From: Oceanobacter kriegii DSM 6294
GTDB taxonomy: Bacteria; Pseudomonadota; Gammaproteobacteria; Pseudomonadales; Oceanobacteraceae
Assembly (NCBI RefSeq): GCF_000422845.1
Contig: NZ_AUGV01000004.1
Coordinates: forward strand, 372,001-436,000
DNA: 64,000 bases
Direction of reading: 5' to 3'
Shown: positions 43,755 to 53,807 of the stretch, in pieces
Position numbering within the stretch: the first letter of the stretch is position 1
Layout: each line of letters opens with the position of its first letter
Notes under the pieces: model-generated
Databases searched by the model: none
Told to the model about the DNA's origin: nothing
Seen by the model: the letters and a program-made list of their open reading frames with translations, nothing else
Program-made: the position numbers and the translations under genes

Positions 43755-45409
43755 CCCACCATCCCCTTCAATTCCAACAACTCACGTACAATACCACTCT
43801 GCACGTTCGCTAATTCTGCGTCATCCACTTCCCCCACTTCGGCCTGAATCAGCCGATCTAAGATCATGCTGGGCGCATCGTAGTGAACTTCTTCAAATAC
43901 ATCTTCTTTGTAGCGATTGAGAGACAGGTCGTAACCTTCTGCCTCAATTGTGCTGCAACAGACCATAAAGCTCTTTGCTGTTCTGTCTGTATCTGTTTCA
44001 ACGTTGCGCGCATGGTATTTTTCAATAATGTTCTGCAGGTCACCGTAGCCTTCTTGTTTAGCTCGCTTGTCATCCAGCGAATAACCGTCGGCAGCCATTT
44101 CGTAAAACCAGACGTTTTCAGTAGCAGCTTGCGTGACCTTGTCTTTTGGTCCCCAGACTTTGGTAAATAATAAAATCGCGGTACTGACACCGGCATAAGG
44201 TTTAAACACGCCGCTGGGCATGGTGATCACGGCTTTTAAATCGCAGCGCTCGACCAAAATTTTACGCAAATCCTTAAAAGCTTTGCCGGAGCCAAACAGC
44301 ACACCCTGCGGCACAATCACCCCGGCTGTGCCGCCTTTTTTGAGTAGACGATAGATGTTCTCGACAAACAGCAATTCGGATTTGGTGGTGGAGAGTTGCA
44401 GGTTTTCGTTAATGTCGCCCTTATCGATGCTACCTGTAAAGGGCGGGTTCGCCATGATGATGTCGTATTCGGCTTCCTGGGTGTAACTTTTACTCAGGGT
44501 ATCTTTGTAGTCGATATTGGGCTCGTCGATGCCGTGCATCATTAGGTTCATTAAGCCTAAACGCACCATGGTGCTGTCGATGTCGTACCCCCACAGCGAG
44601 GCGCTTAAGATGGCTTGGGCTTTTTCGGTGAGCGCGGCCGCTACCGAGGTGCGCACAAAGCCGTCTTCATCCGGCGTTAAATTGTTCGCTCCGGCTTTGA
44701 TTGCAAGTTGGGTAACAATGTATTGATAAGCACCCAGCAAGAAGCCGCCAGAACCACAGGCTGGGTCGGCAATTTTATGGCCCAGTTGTGGCTGCACCAA
44801 ATCGGCCAGTAGCTTGATGATATGGCGCGGGGTGCGGAACTGGCCGTTTTTACCGGCGGTGGCGATTTCCGACAACAGCATTTCATAGACGTCTCCCTGA
44901 ATATCCTGAAAGGCCTGTCCGTTTTCCGCAGAGTCTTTTTCCATCACTGCGAAAATTTCATCGATGGTTTTGACAGCCTCTACCAACAGCGCTGGCTTGG
45001 GGATGATAAACACGGCGTTTTTCATGTGGTGGGTAAAGTTGCTTTCCGCACCGTTTAAGTCTTTTAAAAACGGAAAGACTTTACCTTGTACATGCTGCAG
45101 CATTTCTTCGGCCTGCATGCGCTTGAACTCACTCCAGCGCAGAGTTTGTTTTTCAATGGCGTATTGTTCCGGTTTTTCCCAATTGCGGTATTCCGGCGGA
45201 ATCCATTGGCCTTCAAATTTGGAGGTGTAAGCTTCTTCTGTCCATTCGGCATCGGCCTGGCGTTTTAAATCCAACTCATCGAGGCGCTTCATAAATAGCA
45301 GATAGGTGATCTGCTCGATGGCAGTGAGCGGGTTGCTGATGCCGCCGCTCCAGAATTTATTCCACAGCTGGTCGATTTTGCTTTTGAGCTCAGGGTTGTT
45401 CTGTAACAT
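43751..45409 (-). CDS. hsdM: Type I restriction-modification DNA N6-adenine methyltransferase subunit
   Basis: The 552-residue enzyme has the helical HsdM N-terminal domain (NKFWSGGISNPLTAIEQITYLLFMKRLDE), the SAM-binding motif DPACGSGGFLLGAYQ and the catalytic motif MANPPFTGSID, placing it in the N6-adenine gamma class. It methylates host DNA at the site selected by HsdS and forms M2S and R2M2S complexes. The gene follows hsdR by 12 bases and overlaps hsdS by four. All three Hsd genes are intact here, so modification and restriction are probably active. Confidence 0.95.
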   Translation of the reverse strand: MLQNNPELKSKIDQLWNKFWSGGISNPLTAIEQITYLLFMKRLDELDLKRQADAEWTEEAYTSKFEGQWIPPEYRNWEKPEQYAIEKQTLRWSEFKRMQAEEMLQHVQGKVFPFLKDLNGAESNFTHHMKNAVFIIPKPALLVEAVKTIDEIFAVMEKDSAENGQAFQDIQGDVYEMLLSEIATAGKNGQFRTPRHIIKLLADLVQPQLGHKIADPACGSGGFLLGAYQYIVTQLAIKAGANNLTPDEDGFVRTSVAAALTEKAQAILSASLWGYDIDSTMVRLGLMNLMMHGIDEPNIDYKDTLSKSYTQEAEYDIIMANPPFTGSIDKGDINENLQLSTTKSELLFVENIYRLLKKGGTAGVIVPQGVLFGSGKAFKDLRKILVERCDLKAVITMPSGVFKPYAGVSTAILLFTKVWGPKDKVTQAATENVWFYEMAADGYSLDDKRAKQEGYGDLQNIIEKYHARNVETDTDRTAKSFMVCCSTIEAEGYDLSLNRYKEDVFEEVHYDAPSMILDRLIQAEVGEVDDAELANVQSGIVRELLELKGMVG

Positions 45410-45421
45410 GGATTTGCCTTC

Positions 45422-48232
45422 TTAAGCGGCCAGCGTTTGGGCTAGCAGCAGAATTTCGTTGATTTCGGCGGGGCTGAATACGCCGCGTATACCCTGCGGG
45501 TGAATCACCGTAAAGGGCGCATTGATTAAATCTTTTTTCTCAACTTTTTCGCGCTCGACAATGAAGTTTTTCAGCAGATTTAAAAATTCCAGCTGACGAC
45601 TGTTGAGTGTGGTGTGGGATCGAATAAATTGATCAAAAGCGGCACTGACTTCATCCGGAAAGCTTTTTAATACCTCGATACCCAGAATATGGCGAATAAA
45701 CTGAATAAAGTGCGCCTTGCGGTTTTTGTACACCTGGCGCAGCAGGTTTTCAGTTATGTGCGGGTGCTCTTCATACAATAGTTCGGCCAGTTGATTGGCC
45801 TCCTCACTATTGACTGCTTCACCGTTTTTGAGCTTTTGTATTATCGGGTTATGCTCGGTGAGCTCTTCAATTAGGCTTTCGACCATTTCCCGATAGCGAG
45901 TGACGCTCACCGCTTCGTTTTGCGGGCCAAATTCCACCCATTCTTTTTTGTGAATCTCGTCCATTAAATCGAGATGGGTTTGTTCCTGCCCGGTGTTTTG
46001 CTCGCGAAATTTCATTAACGGGCCGAGTTTGGCCACCATCTCGTCAAAGCGATCCTCGTCTGCCTTGCTCCAATACAGCGGCGTTTGCGCGACTCGAATC
46101 AGTTCTTCTTCGAGTTTTACAAAGGGCACCGATAATGGCAGCTCACTGATCTGCTCGACGATGCCTTCTTTGAGGGTTTCGCCTTGTTCTTTTTCTTCCT
46201 GTCGCTCTTTATGTATCAGTGCCAGTGAGTATTCCAGCAGGTCACGTTCAAAGCGCATGGCTTTGAAATCGGTCTCAGACACGGTACGGAATAAGGGCTT
46301 GATATCGGCGCGCAGGAATTCGAGCTTGTCGTGATTAAGCGTGAGCCAGAAGTTCTCATCATTCAGGCGCGCAAGCTTTGCGGCAGCTTCTTTGATTACG
46401 ACGGAATTCTGCGGCAAGGCGGCAATTTGCGTACGCAGTTTGGCAACTTCGCGCGCTGCCGTGTCGCCAAGGCCAGCGTCATTCGCAGCTTCGATCTTAT
46501 CCAGTCGTAATCCAACGAGTTTAACGGGCAGCGGTAATTGGGGTTTAAGCTCTTTGCCCTTGGGGTTGAGCTTGAAGTATTCGAAGTTATCCCAGCAATC
46601 GAGAATCAAAAAGATGTCTTTTTCCAGACACCAGGGTTTGGGTTTGCTGGCTTCAAGCAATCGGGTGCCACGCCCAACCATTTGCCAGAACTTGGTGTAG
46701 GAGTAAACGGGTTTGGCAAACACGAGGTTGACGATTTCGCGCACGTCGATACCGGTATCGAGCATATCCACGCTGATGGCAATGCGCGGCATGTCGTTAT
46801 TGGTGAACTGGTCGAGCAGACCGCCTTTGCCGTACACTCGCGGGTCATCAGATACCAGTACTTTGGCTAGCTCGCCGTGGTACTGCGGATAGAGTTTGTC
46901 AAAGATTTCTTCAATACGGCGAGCGTGGGCTTTAGTGGCGCAGAAGAAGATGGTTTTGCCGGGCAGTACGCCGTTAGCATCTTTGATCGCTTCTTCCATA
47001 AACTCACGGACAATCAAGGTATTGGTGCCCCTGTTTATCACTTGCTTTTCCAGCTGAGTGCCTTCGAAGTTAATGGCTTCAATCTCTTTACCTTGCAGGA
47101 TCAGCTTTTTCTGGTCTTCTAATGAAATAGTGCGCTTACTGATGCCTTCCATCTGGAACTTGGTTTGAATTTTCATCACCTGAAAATTGCAGAGGTAGGG
47201 CGGCACGTGGTTAACGGCTTCTTCGTAGGTGTAGGCAAAGGTGGGGGTACCATCTTCGCAGTGAAACAGCTCAAAGGTGTTGTGGTCGATTATGTCGGTA
47301 GGTGTGGCGGTTAAACCCATGGTGATGGTTTTAAAATAATCGAGCACTTCACCAAAGGTGTTGTAGATTGAGCGGTGACTTTCATCGACCACGATAAAAT
47401 CAAAAAAGTGCGGTGAGAGATGTTGTGACTCATCGCGGATGATATTGAGCATTGTTGGGTAGGTGGCCACATACACTCTGCGGTCTTTGGCAATCAGCTT
47501 TTCACCGACGTTGGGCCAGCGCGGTTCGTTGGGTATGTGTTCTTTGAAGGCGGCTAGAGCCTGCTCGCGCAACGCGATGCGGTCCACCAGAAACAGTACT
47601 TTTTCGGCATGACCTGAGCGCATCAGTGCATCGGAAAGGGCGATGCAGGTGCGCGTCTTCCCGGTACCGGTAGCCATTACCAGCAGAAAATCGCGCTTTT
47701 TCTTTTCGATACCTTCGAGTACCGAGCGAATGGCACGTACTTGGTAATCGCGACCAGCAATCGAGGTATTGATGAATTCCTGTTTGAGAGGTTTACGGTT
47801 ACGGCGAATGTAAGAGAAGCGTTCTAAATCATCCCGAGTAGGAAAACCCACGACTTTGCGTGGTGGCGCATTTTCTAAATCCCAAAAATAGAGTTCGTAG
47901 CCGTTGGTATAAAAGCAAAACGGCAGCTCGCCACCCAGCTGCTTCTGGATGTTGTAGCAATACTGCTTTGCCTGCTCGCGGCCAATGGCGGCATCTTTGG
48001 CGGTTTTTTTGGCTTCGACTACCGCCAGTGGCTTGCCATCTTTTCCCAAGAGTACGTAGTCGCTGAATTGGTGACCTTCATAGGGCGTTCGAGGCTCGGC
48101 CACGCCTTCGGGCAATGCAGTAACAATAGCGAACTCTTCGACGACCTGAGTGGGATCTTTGACGTTCCAGCCAGCTAGGCCGAGTTGCTTGTCTATGAGC
48201 TCTGAGCGGGTTTGTGCTTCGGTTATACTCAT
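45422..48232 (-). CDS. hsdR: Type I restriction endonuclease and translocase subunit
   Basis: The 936-residue protein has an N-terminal PD-(D/E)xK nuclease region (FSDYVLLGKDGKPLAVVEAKK), then superfamily 2 helicase motifs: Walker A VMATGTGKTRTC, the DEAD-like VVDESHRS, LTATP as motif III, and FWQMVGRGTRL as motif VI, followed by an EcoEI-type C-terminal domain for binding HsdM. It translocates and cuts unmethylated DNA. It is the promoter-proximal gene, transcribed leftward, with its promoter in the 400-base gap before tRNA-Val. Length and motifs indicate a complete protein. Confidence 0.95.
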   Translation of the reverse strand: MSITEAQTRSELIDKQLGLAGWNVKDPTQVVEEFAIVTALPEGVAEPRTPYEGHQFSDYVLLGKDGKPLAVVEAKKTAKDAAIGREQAKQYCYNIQKQLGGELPFCFYTNGYELYFWDLENAPPRKVVGFPTRDDLERFSYIRRNRKPLKQEFINTSIAGRDYQVRAIRSVLEGIEKKKRDFLLVMATGTGKTRTCIALSDALMRSGHAEKVLFLVDRIALREQALAAFKEHIPNEPRWPNVGEKLIAKDRRVYVATYPTMLNIIRDESQHLSPHFFDFIVVDESHRSIYNTFGEVLDYFKTITMGLTATPTDIIDHNTFELFHCEDGTPTFAYTYEEAVNHVPPYLCNFQVMKIQTKFQMEGISKRTISLEDQKKLILQGKEIEAINFEGTQLEKQVINRGTNTLIVREFMEEAIKDANGVLPGKTIFFCATKAHARRIEEIFDKLYPQYHGELAKVLVSDDPRVYGKGGLLDQFTNNDMPRIAISVDMLDTGIDVREIVNLVFAKPVYSYTKFWQMVGRGTRLLEASKPKPWCLEKDIFLILDCWDNFEYFKLNPKGKELKPQLPLPVKLVGLRLDKIEAANDAGLGDTAAREVAKLRTQIAALPQNSVVIKEAAAKLARLNDENFWLTLNHDKLEFLRADIKPLFRTVSETDFKAMRFERDLLEYSLALIHKERQEEKEQGETLKEGIVEQISELPLSVPFVKLEEELIRVAQTPLYWSKADEDRFDEMVAKLGPLMKFREQNTGQEQTHLDLMDEIHKKEWVEFGPQNEAVSVTRYREMVESLIEELTEHNPIIQKLKNGEAVNSEEANQLAELLYEEHPHITENLLRQVYKNRKAHFIQFIRHILGIEVLKSFPDEVSAAFDQFIRSHTTLNSRQLEFLNLLKNFIVEREKVEKKDLINAPFTVIHPQGIRGVFSPAEINEILLLAQTLAA

Positions 48233-48632
48233 GTGTTATCTACCTTCCATGCAGCCCGTCTTGATCATGGAATATTACCAGCTCTGGACTCCAGTGATTG
48301 ACAAGATTCAGTGTATGACTGGCATCCGATTACAGAATAATGGACTGGCATATCACAAAAAATGCCCAGACTTTCTCGATACATACCCTAGAACTCTTAA
48401 TTACCAGTTGTCGGTACGTAGCGGCAGCGTTGTGATTCTGTAAGACCAACATACTAATTAGTCGTAGGCACTGAGGCAGAGGTCAATTTGGCTAAAGAAT
48501 GAACGATTCGAAAAACCGTTTTTTCACACGTTTTGGGCACATTCAAGGCACAGAGAAGTTTTCAGTCGGGAAAAACAAAAAAGCCGACGGTTAAGTCGGC
48601 TTCTAAGTCGCTGATTTAACAGCATAAATTCT
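48233..48632. other. Gene-free gap between hsdR and tRNA-Val
   Basis: Apart from the tRNA-Val terminator I see no gene. It should hold the promoter of the restriction operon, reading leftward, and the right junction of the island. I found no duplicated tRNA-Val 3' end that would mark an attachment site. Confidence 0.4.
48577..48600 (-). terminator. Terminator for tRNA-Val
   Basis: GCCGAC and GTCGGC pair around a 6-base loop; on the minus strand the stem is followed by six T. It lies about 35 bases past the CCA end of the tRNA. Confidence 0.8.
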
Positions 48633-48709
<77 letters not shown>

Positions 48710-48935
48710 GAAGTGCTGCGTATACTACCCAAGGGGTTTTTCTTTGCAAGCCTTTTGTTGAATTTTTTGTTTCAAAAAGAAGGGGTTGGCGGGGTTTTAG
48801 CCGCATGAAGGGTGTTGGGCGGGGCCCAACCTACGTTGCTGTCGCATAGAAAGGCCAAGTCCTTTCCATTCGACAGGCGCGGGGGCCAAGGTGATTTTTC
48901 ACCTCGGCCGCAAGCGACCTCCCACAGCTAACCAG

Positions 48936-48960
48936 CAGCAACAGCCGTTAGCTGTTGCTG
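48936..48960. repeat. Hairpin over the uvrB stop codon
   Basis: CAGCAACAGC and GCTGTTGCTG form a perfect 10-base-pair stem around CGTTA, overlapping the end of uvrB. There is no T-run on the uvrB side, so it is more likely an mRNA 3'-end structure than a terminator. Confidence 0.4.
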
Positions 48961-50981
48961 ATTATTTGCTCTTTCATCTCGTGCAGCTGATCGCGTAGTT
49001 TGGCGGCGGTTTCAAATTCCAGGTTTTGGGCGGCTTTGAACATCTGGTCTTCCACTTTGGCAACTTCCTTGGCCAGTTGTGCAGCTGGCATGGTGCGCCA
49101 GTCGGTGTCGCCGTAGGCTGCGCCTTGTTCGGCCACTTTCTTGCCGCGGGTTTTGCCGCCTTTTCCGCGTTTGCCCGGTGGTGGCGCGGCTTCCAGAATG
49201 TCTTCGACGGATTTTTTGATGCCTTGCGGGGTAATGCCGTTTTCTTCGTTAAAGGCGATCTGTTTGGCGCGACGACGTTCGGTCTCGTCCATAGCTTTGC
49301 GCATGGAGTCGGTGATGTTGTCGGCGTACAGAATGGCTTTACCGTTGAGGTTTCGGGCGGCACGGCCAATGGTCTGAATCAATGAACGCTCAGAGCGCAG
49401 GAAGCCTTCTTTGTCGGCATCGAAAATCGCCACCAGCGAGACTTCCGGAATGTCCAGGCCTTCCCGCAGCAGGTTAATGCCCACCAGTACGTCGAACTCG
49501 CCCAGTCGCAGGTCGCGGATAATTTCGACCCGCTCAACGGTGTCGATGTCGGAGTGCAGGTAGCGCACCCGAATTTGTTGTTCGGTAAGGAAATCGGTCA
49601 GGTCTTCGGCCATACGCTTGGTCAGCACGGTAATCAGTACTCGCTCGCCCTTTTCCACCCGCTCGTTCAACTCGTGCAATACATCGTCCACCTGGCCTGT
49701 GGCTGGACGCACTTCAATCACAGGGTCAACCAGACCGGTTGGGCGCACGACTTGTTCCACCACGTTGTCCTGGTGGTCTTTTTCATATGGTCCCGGTGTG
49801 GCCGATACGAATACGCACTGCGGTACGATGGATTCCCATTCTTCAAAGCGCATCGGACGGTTGTCCAGCGCCGATGGCAAACGGAAGCCGAATTCGACCA
49901 GCGTCTCTTTACGAGAGCGGTCACCACGGTACATGCCGCCGATTTGCGGAATCGTGACGTGGGACTCGTCGACGAACACCAGCGCATCTTTGGGGATATA
50001 GTCAAACAGGGTTGGCGGCGGCGCGCCTTCTTCACGTCCGGACAAGTAGCGGGAATAGTTTTCAATACCCGAGCAGTAACCCAGTTCCTGCATCATTTCG
50101 ATGTCGTAGCGAGTACGCTGCTCCAGTCGCTGGGCTTCCACCAGCAGGTTGTTGTCGCGGAAGTACGCCAGTCGCTCGTCAAGTTCCACCTTGATACCGT
50201 CGATGGCGTCCAGAATGCGTTGACGCGGGGTCACGTAGTGGGTTTTCGGGTAGATGGTGACGCGGGCCAGTTTGCTGTAAACCTCACCAGTCAGCGGGTC
50301 GAAGCTGGAGATGTTTTCCACTTCGTCGTCGAACAGTTCAATGCGCACGGCTTCGTCGTCGCTTTCGGCCGGGAACACGTCAATGATCTCGCCGCGCACC
50401 CGGTAGGTGCCACGGTGAAAATCCATGTCGTTACGGGTGTATTGCAGCTCGGCCAATCGGCGCAGTATCGTTCGTTGGTCAACCTGATCGCCACGCACCA
50501 GGTGCAGCATCATTTTCAGGTACGAATCCGGGTCACCCAAGCCGTAAATGGCCGATACCGTGGCCACAATCACGGCATCACGACGTTCCATCAGCGCCTT
50601 GGTGGCCGACAGTCGCATCTGTTCGATGTGCTCGTTCACGGATGCGTCTTTATCAATAAAAGTATCCGACGCTGGTACGTAGGCTTCTGGCTGATAGTAG
50701 TCGTAGTAGGAAACAAAGTACTCTACCGCATTGTTCGGAAAGAACTCTTTGAACTCTCCGTACAATTGCGCGGCGAGGGTTTTGTTGTGGGCCATAATGA
50801 TGGCAGGGCGTTGGCACTGCTGAATCACGTTGGCCATGGTGTAGGTTTTACCGGAACCCGTTACCCCCAACAGGGTTTGCTTCAGCAAACCGGCGTTCAC
50901 GCCGTTTACAAGCCCTTTGATCGCGTTGGGCTGGTCGCCCGCCGGGGCATATTTGGAGTTGAGCTCAAAAGTCTTGCTCAT
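48948..50981 (-). CDS. uvrB: Excinuclease ABC subunit B
   Basis: The 677-residue protein is UvrB: N-terminal [20 protein letters not shown], Walker [12 protein letters not shown], the damage-binding beta-hairpin [12 protein letters not shown], helicase motif [22 protein letters not shown] and QTIGRAARN, and the C-terminal UVR domain ([21 protein letters not shown]) that contacts UvrC. It verifies DNA lesions passed by UvrA and recruits UvrC in nucleotide-excision repair. It is divergent from the aminotransferase gene. A basic linker near residue 610 ([13 protein letters not shown]) precedes the UVR domain. Confidence 0.98.
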   Translation of the reverse strand: MSKTFELNSKYAPAGDQPNAIKGLVNGVNAGLLKQTLLGVTGSGKTYTMANVIQQCQRPAIIMAHNKTLAAQLYGEFKEFFPNNAVEYFVSYYDYYQPEAYVPASDTFIDKDASVNEHIEQMRLSATKALMERRDAVIVATVSAIYGLGDPDSYLKMMLHLVRGDQVDQRTILRRLAELQYTRNDMDFHRGTYRVRGEIIDVFPAESDDEAVRIELFDDEVENISSFDPLTGEVYSKLARVTIYPKTHYVTPRQRILDAIDGIKVELDERLAYFRDNNLLVEAQRLEQRTRYDIEMMQELGYCSGIENYSRYLSGREEGAPPPTLFDYIPKDALVFVDESHVTIPQIGGMYRGDRSRKETLVEFGFRLPSALDNRPMRFEEWESIVPQCVFVSATPGPYEKDHQDNVVEQVVRPTGLVDPVIEVRPATGQVDDVLHELNERVEKGERVLITVLTKRMAEDLTDFLTEQQIRVRYLHSDIDTVERVEIIRDLRLGEFDVLVGINLLREGLDIPEVSLVAIFDADKEGFLRSERSLIQTIGRAARNLNGKAILYADNITDSMRKAMDETERRRAKQIAFNEENGITPQGIKKSVEDILEAAPPPGKRGKGGKTRGKKVAEQGAAYGDTDWRTMPAAQLAKEVAKVEDQMFKAAQNLEFETAAKLRDQLHEMKEQIISNS

Positions 50982-51119
50982 AGGGATTCCAGTATGTCAG
51001 TAAATTTAGTAACATTTCGCGGTTTGACAAAATTCCGGGGCAGACATCATTCTGCATTTGCACCTTGCGCTGCCTGAAGCCCCGATTTCTTTTTCCCGCC
51101 TGTTTTTGAGGAATACATT

Positions 51120-52301
51120 TTGGATCTGCAACTGTCTGAACGCGTCCAACAGATCAAGCCCTCTCCAACGCTGGCAGTCACCAACCGTGCTGCCGAATTG
51201 CGTGCGGAAGGTAAGGACATTATTGGCCTTGGCGCCGGCGAACCCGATTTTGATACTCCTGAGCACATCAAGAAAGCTGCTCAGGATGCCATTACCGCGG
51301 GCTTCACAAAATACACCGCAGTTGACGGCACTCCGTCCCTCAAACAGGCCATTATCAAGAAGTTCAAGACCGACAACAACCTGGACTACCAGCCAAACCA
51401 GATTCTGGTGTCTTGTGGTGGCAAGCAGAGCTTCTTCAACCTGTCACTGGCTCTGCTGAACCCGGGCGATGAAGTCATCATCCCTGCCCCATACTGGGTG
51501 TCTTACCCGGACATGGTGATCATGGGTGAAGGCGCGCCTGTGATTGTTGAAACCTCCATGGACAACAGCTTCAAGATGACGGCTGCCGAACTGGAAGCGG
51601 CCATCACTGAGAAAACCCGCCTGGTGGTTCTGAACAGCCCGTCCAACCCTTCCGGTCAGGCTTACAGCCCTGAAGAACTGAAGGCGCTGGCGGATGTGCT
51701 GCTGAAGCACCCACAGGTGATGATCGCCACCGACGACATGTATGAGTTGATCTGGTGGGCAGAGTTCGAATTCTGCAACATCCTGAATGTTTGCCCGGAA
51801 CTGTACGATCGCACCATCGTTCTGAACGGCGTATCCAAAGCCTTCAGCATGACGGGCTGGCGTATCGGTTACGCCGCAGGCCCGGCCAAGCTGATTGGCG
51901 CGATGAAGAAGATCCAGTCGCAGTCCACGTCCAACCCGACCTCCATCTCTCAGGTAGCGGCGGAAGCGGCCCTGAACGGCGGTCACGATTGCATTGAGCC
52001 AATGCTGGTTGAATTCAAGAAGCGTCACGATTACCTGATCGCCGCCTTGAACGAACTGCCAGGCGTTGAGTGCATCACTGGCGACGGCGCTTTCTACGCC
52101 TTCCCTAGCTTCAAGGGTGCAATGGAAGCCGCTGGCATCGACAGCGATGTGGAATTTGCCGAGAAGATCCTGAACGACGTTGGCGTGGCCATGGTTCCAG
52201 GTTCTGCGTTTGGCTCTCCAGGCTTTATGCGTCTGTCATTCGCGACCAGCATGCAAAAACTTGAAGATGCCATTGCGCGCCTGCAGAAAGCACTGGACTG
52301 A
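51120..52301 (+). CDS. Class I/II aspartate-type aminotransferase (PLP)
   Basis: The 393-residue enzyme starts at TTG with GAGGA 8 bases upstream. It reads DLQLSERVQQIKPSPTLAVT, then IIGLGAGEPDFDTPEHIKKA, the cofactor loop LNSPSNPSGQ and the PLP lysine in NGVSKAFSMTGWRIGY, all typical of the Ib aspartate aminotransferases (aspartate or prephenate:glutamate transfer). It makes aspartate from oxaloacetate or arogenate from prephenate. A strong terminator follows at 52325. Gene and place look like core metabolism, as in Pseudomonas, where an aspartate aminotransferase gene lies next to uvrB. Confidence 0.93.
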   Translation: MDLQLSERVQQIKPSPTLAVTNRAAELRAEGKDIIGLGAGEPDFDTPEHIKKAAQDAITAGFTKYTAVDGTPSLKQAIIKKFKTDNNLDYQPNQILVSCGGKQSFFNLSLALLNPGDEVIIPAPYWVSYPDMVIMGEGAPVIVETSMDNSFKMTAAELEAAITEKTRLVVLNSPSNPSGQAYSPEELKALADVLLKHPQVMIATDDMYELIWWAEFEFCNILNVCPELYDRTIVLNGVSKAFSMTGWRIGYAAGPAKLIGAMKKIQSQSTSNPTSISQVAAEAALNGGHDCIEPMLVEFKKRHDYLIAALNELPGVECITGDGAFYAFPSFKGAMEAAGIDSDVEFAEKILNDVGVAMVPGSAFGSPGFMRLSFATSMQKLEDAIARLQKALD

Positions 52302-52324
52302 TCCAGCAAGCAAGCATCAGGCAT

Positions 52325-52352
52325 AAAAAAACCCGCTTCGGCGGGTTTTTTA
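52325..52352 (+). terminator. Terminator after the aminotransferase gene
   Basis: ACCCGC and GCGGGT pair around a TTCG loop, with A- and T-tracts on both sides. It ends the plus transcript and can also end the convergent lipoprotein gene's transcript. Confidence 0.9.
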
Positions 52353-52392
52353 TTGGCCTTGAACAGGCTTCAAGAAAAAGACTGCGCAGCTG

Positions 52393-53016
52393 CTACTTCG
52401 GCACCCCACCCTGTTTCTTCTTGTACTTGCTGGCCTCTCGTTCTTCCTTGCCAACATACTCATCGACATAGCGACCATCGAGCTTACGGCGCTCATCCAC
52501 AATGGCCTTGAGGGCTTGGGTGTCAACCCAGAGTTGAGGGTAACGATACAACTGTTCGTTACACTCAACGGCATCGCCCGGCTGAACTTCGTACCAGTTA
52601 CCGTCGTAATAAACTTCGAAGTCCTTGCCGTTCATACGGCCCAGGATTTCATAGTCGCCCTGCGTCGCGCCTTCATCAACACCAAACGGCAGCGCCAATC
52701 CACGCTCCAGGCTCACCGCCACCAGATTATCGGTTGCGTGCAGCCCCACTGCAGGCGCCCAGTTTTCCAGCTCTACACGCACGTCGCGATGGCCATCCCG
52801 CTGAATCAGGACGCCTTTCTCAACCAGACTGTCGTCAATCGTGTCGTGGAAATGAATGCTTAAACCAGGGCAAATAAAGTACTGCAGGGACTTGAGTTCG
52901 CTGATGGTCAGTTGTTCTTGCTGACGCAGCTCTTGCGTCATTGGAATGTAGCTATTGCCACTGCAACCACTGATCGCCAAACAGGCAGCTACACCAAACC
53001 AGTTGAATTTGTTCAT
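52393..53016 (-). CDS. Putative lipoprotein of unknown function
   Basis: The 207-residue protein has a lipoprotein signal (NKFNWFGVAACLAISGC) with the lipobox ISGC, so Cys18 should be acylated. The mature part has an LKSLQYFICPGLSIHFHDTI segment and a C-terminal charged helix (EEREASKYKKKQ). I do not recognise a family. It is on the minus strand downstream of hda, 86 bases away, and convergent with the aminotransferase gene. It is probably an outer- or inner-membrane-anchored periplasmic protein. Confidence 0.75.
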   Translation of the reverse strand: MNKFNWFGVAACLAISGCSGNSYIPMTQELRQQEQLTISELKSLQYFICPGLSIHFHDTIDDSLVEKGVLIQRDGHRDVRVELENWAPAVGLHATDNLVAVSLERGLALPFGVDEGATQGDYEILGRMNGKDFEVYYDGNWYEVQPGDAVECNEQLYRYPQLWVDTQALKAIVDERRKLDGRYVDEYVGKEEREASKYKKKQGGVPK

Positions 53017-53102
53017 TCCTGACGGGATTCCCTGAAGTTAAGCGCCCAACAAGAACAATGGGCGGTTTCTTTGGCAAAACTGTACCGCAAGCAACGTTGG
53101 AC

Positions 53103-53804
53103 CTACCAGTCCATTTCTTCCTTCACGAACGGAATGGTCAATTTGCGCTTTTGGCTGAGAGAAGCCGCATCCAGCACATCGAGGATATCCGACAGCCCTT
53201 CCATCGCTTCCGGCCCTCGGGAGACGATAAAACGCGCCACATCCTCAGCCAGTACAATGCCACGCTGTCGTGCACGCAACACCAGCGCCAGCGCCCGCTC
53301 TTCCGGATGCAGTGACTGCAAGTGGTAGGTAACACCCCACTGCAAGCGGGACTTCAAGTCTGGTAGCCGTAGATGGATGGTTTGCGGAGAATCCTGCGCA
53401 GCAATGATCAGATGGCCGTCGTTGTCCTGCACCCGATTGAACAGGTGAAACAACGCCAACTCCCAGGCATCGTCACCCAGCACAGAATCGAGATCGTCCA
53501 GCACCACCAGAGGGTACTGCTCCATCGAGTCCAGCACATCCGGGCCGTAATCTTTCAGCTCTTTCAGAGGCAAGAACACACTGCGATGACCCAGGCCATC
53601 GGCATAGTGACAGGCGGCCTGCAACAAATGACTACGGCCACTGCCCGGCTCGCCCCAGATAAACAGGTAGGCATCGCCCGAGGTAGTCCACTGACGCTGC
53701 AACGCCTGAATCAATTCCTCGTTGGGGCCAGCGTAGAAGTTGGCGATTCGGGCATCATCCCGAACACTGACAGAAAGGGTTAGTTGAGGATGCTGCGTCG
53801 CCAT
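53103..53804 (-). CDS. hda: Hda, DnaA regulatory inactivator
   Basis: The 233-residue AAA+ protein matches Hda: LSVSVRDDARIANFYAGPNEEL, the P-loop GEPGSGRSH (Arg in place of the usual Lys, as in E. coli Hda), a Walker B LVVLDDLDSV, sensor region LIIAAQDSP and the C-terminal KRKLTIPFVKEEM. With the DNA-loaded sliding clamp it stimulates DnaA-ATP hydrolysis to prevent re-initiation. Its start is 4 bases past the stop of the DUF2066 gene, matching the Pseudomonas order purM - DUF2066 - hda. Confidence 0.93.
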   Translation of the reverse strand: MATQHPQLTLSVSVRDDARIANFYAGPNEELIQALQRQWTTSGDAYLFIWGEPGSGRSHLLQAACHYADGLGHRSVFLPLKELKDYGPDVLDSMEQYPLVVLDDLDSVLGDDAWELALFHLFNRVQDNDGHLIIAAQDSPQTIHLRLPDLKSRLQWGVTYHLQSLHPEERALALVLRARQRGIVLAEDVARFIVSRGPEAMEGLSDILDVLDAASLSQKRKLTIPFVKEEMDW

Positions 53805-53807
53805 GAT

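Noticed and set aside
49554-51077. 507-codon plus-strand open frame opposite uvrB
   Set aside because: uvrB is unmistakable on the other strand; the antisense product is His/Val/Gln-rich with no family features, a typical shadow of GC-rich coding DNA.
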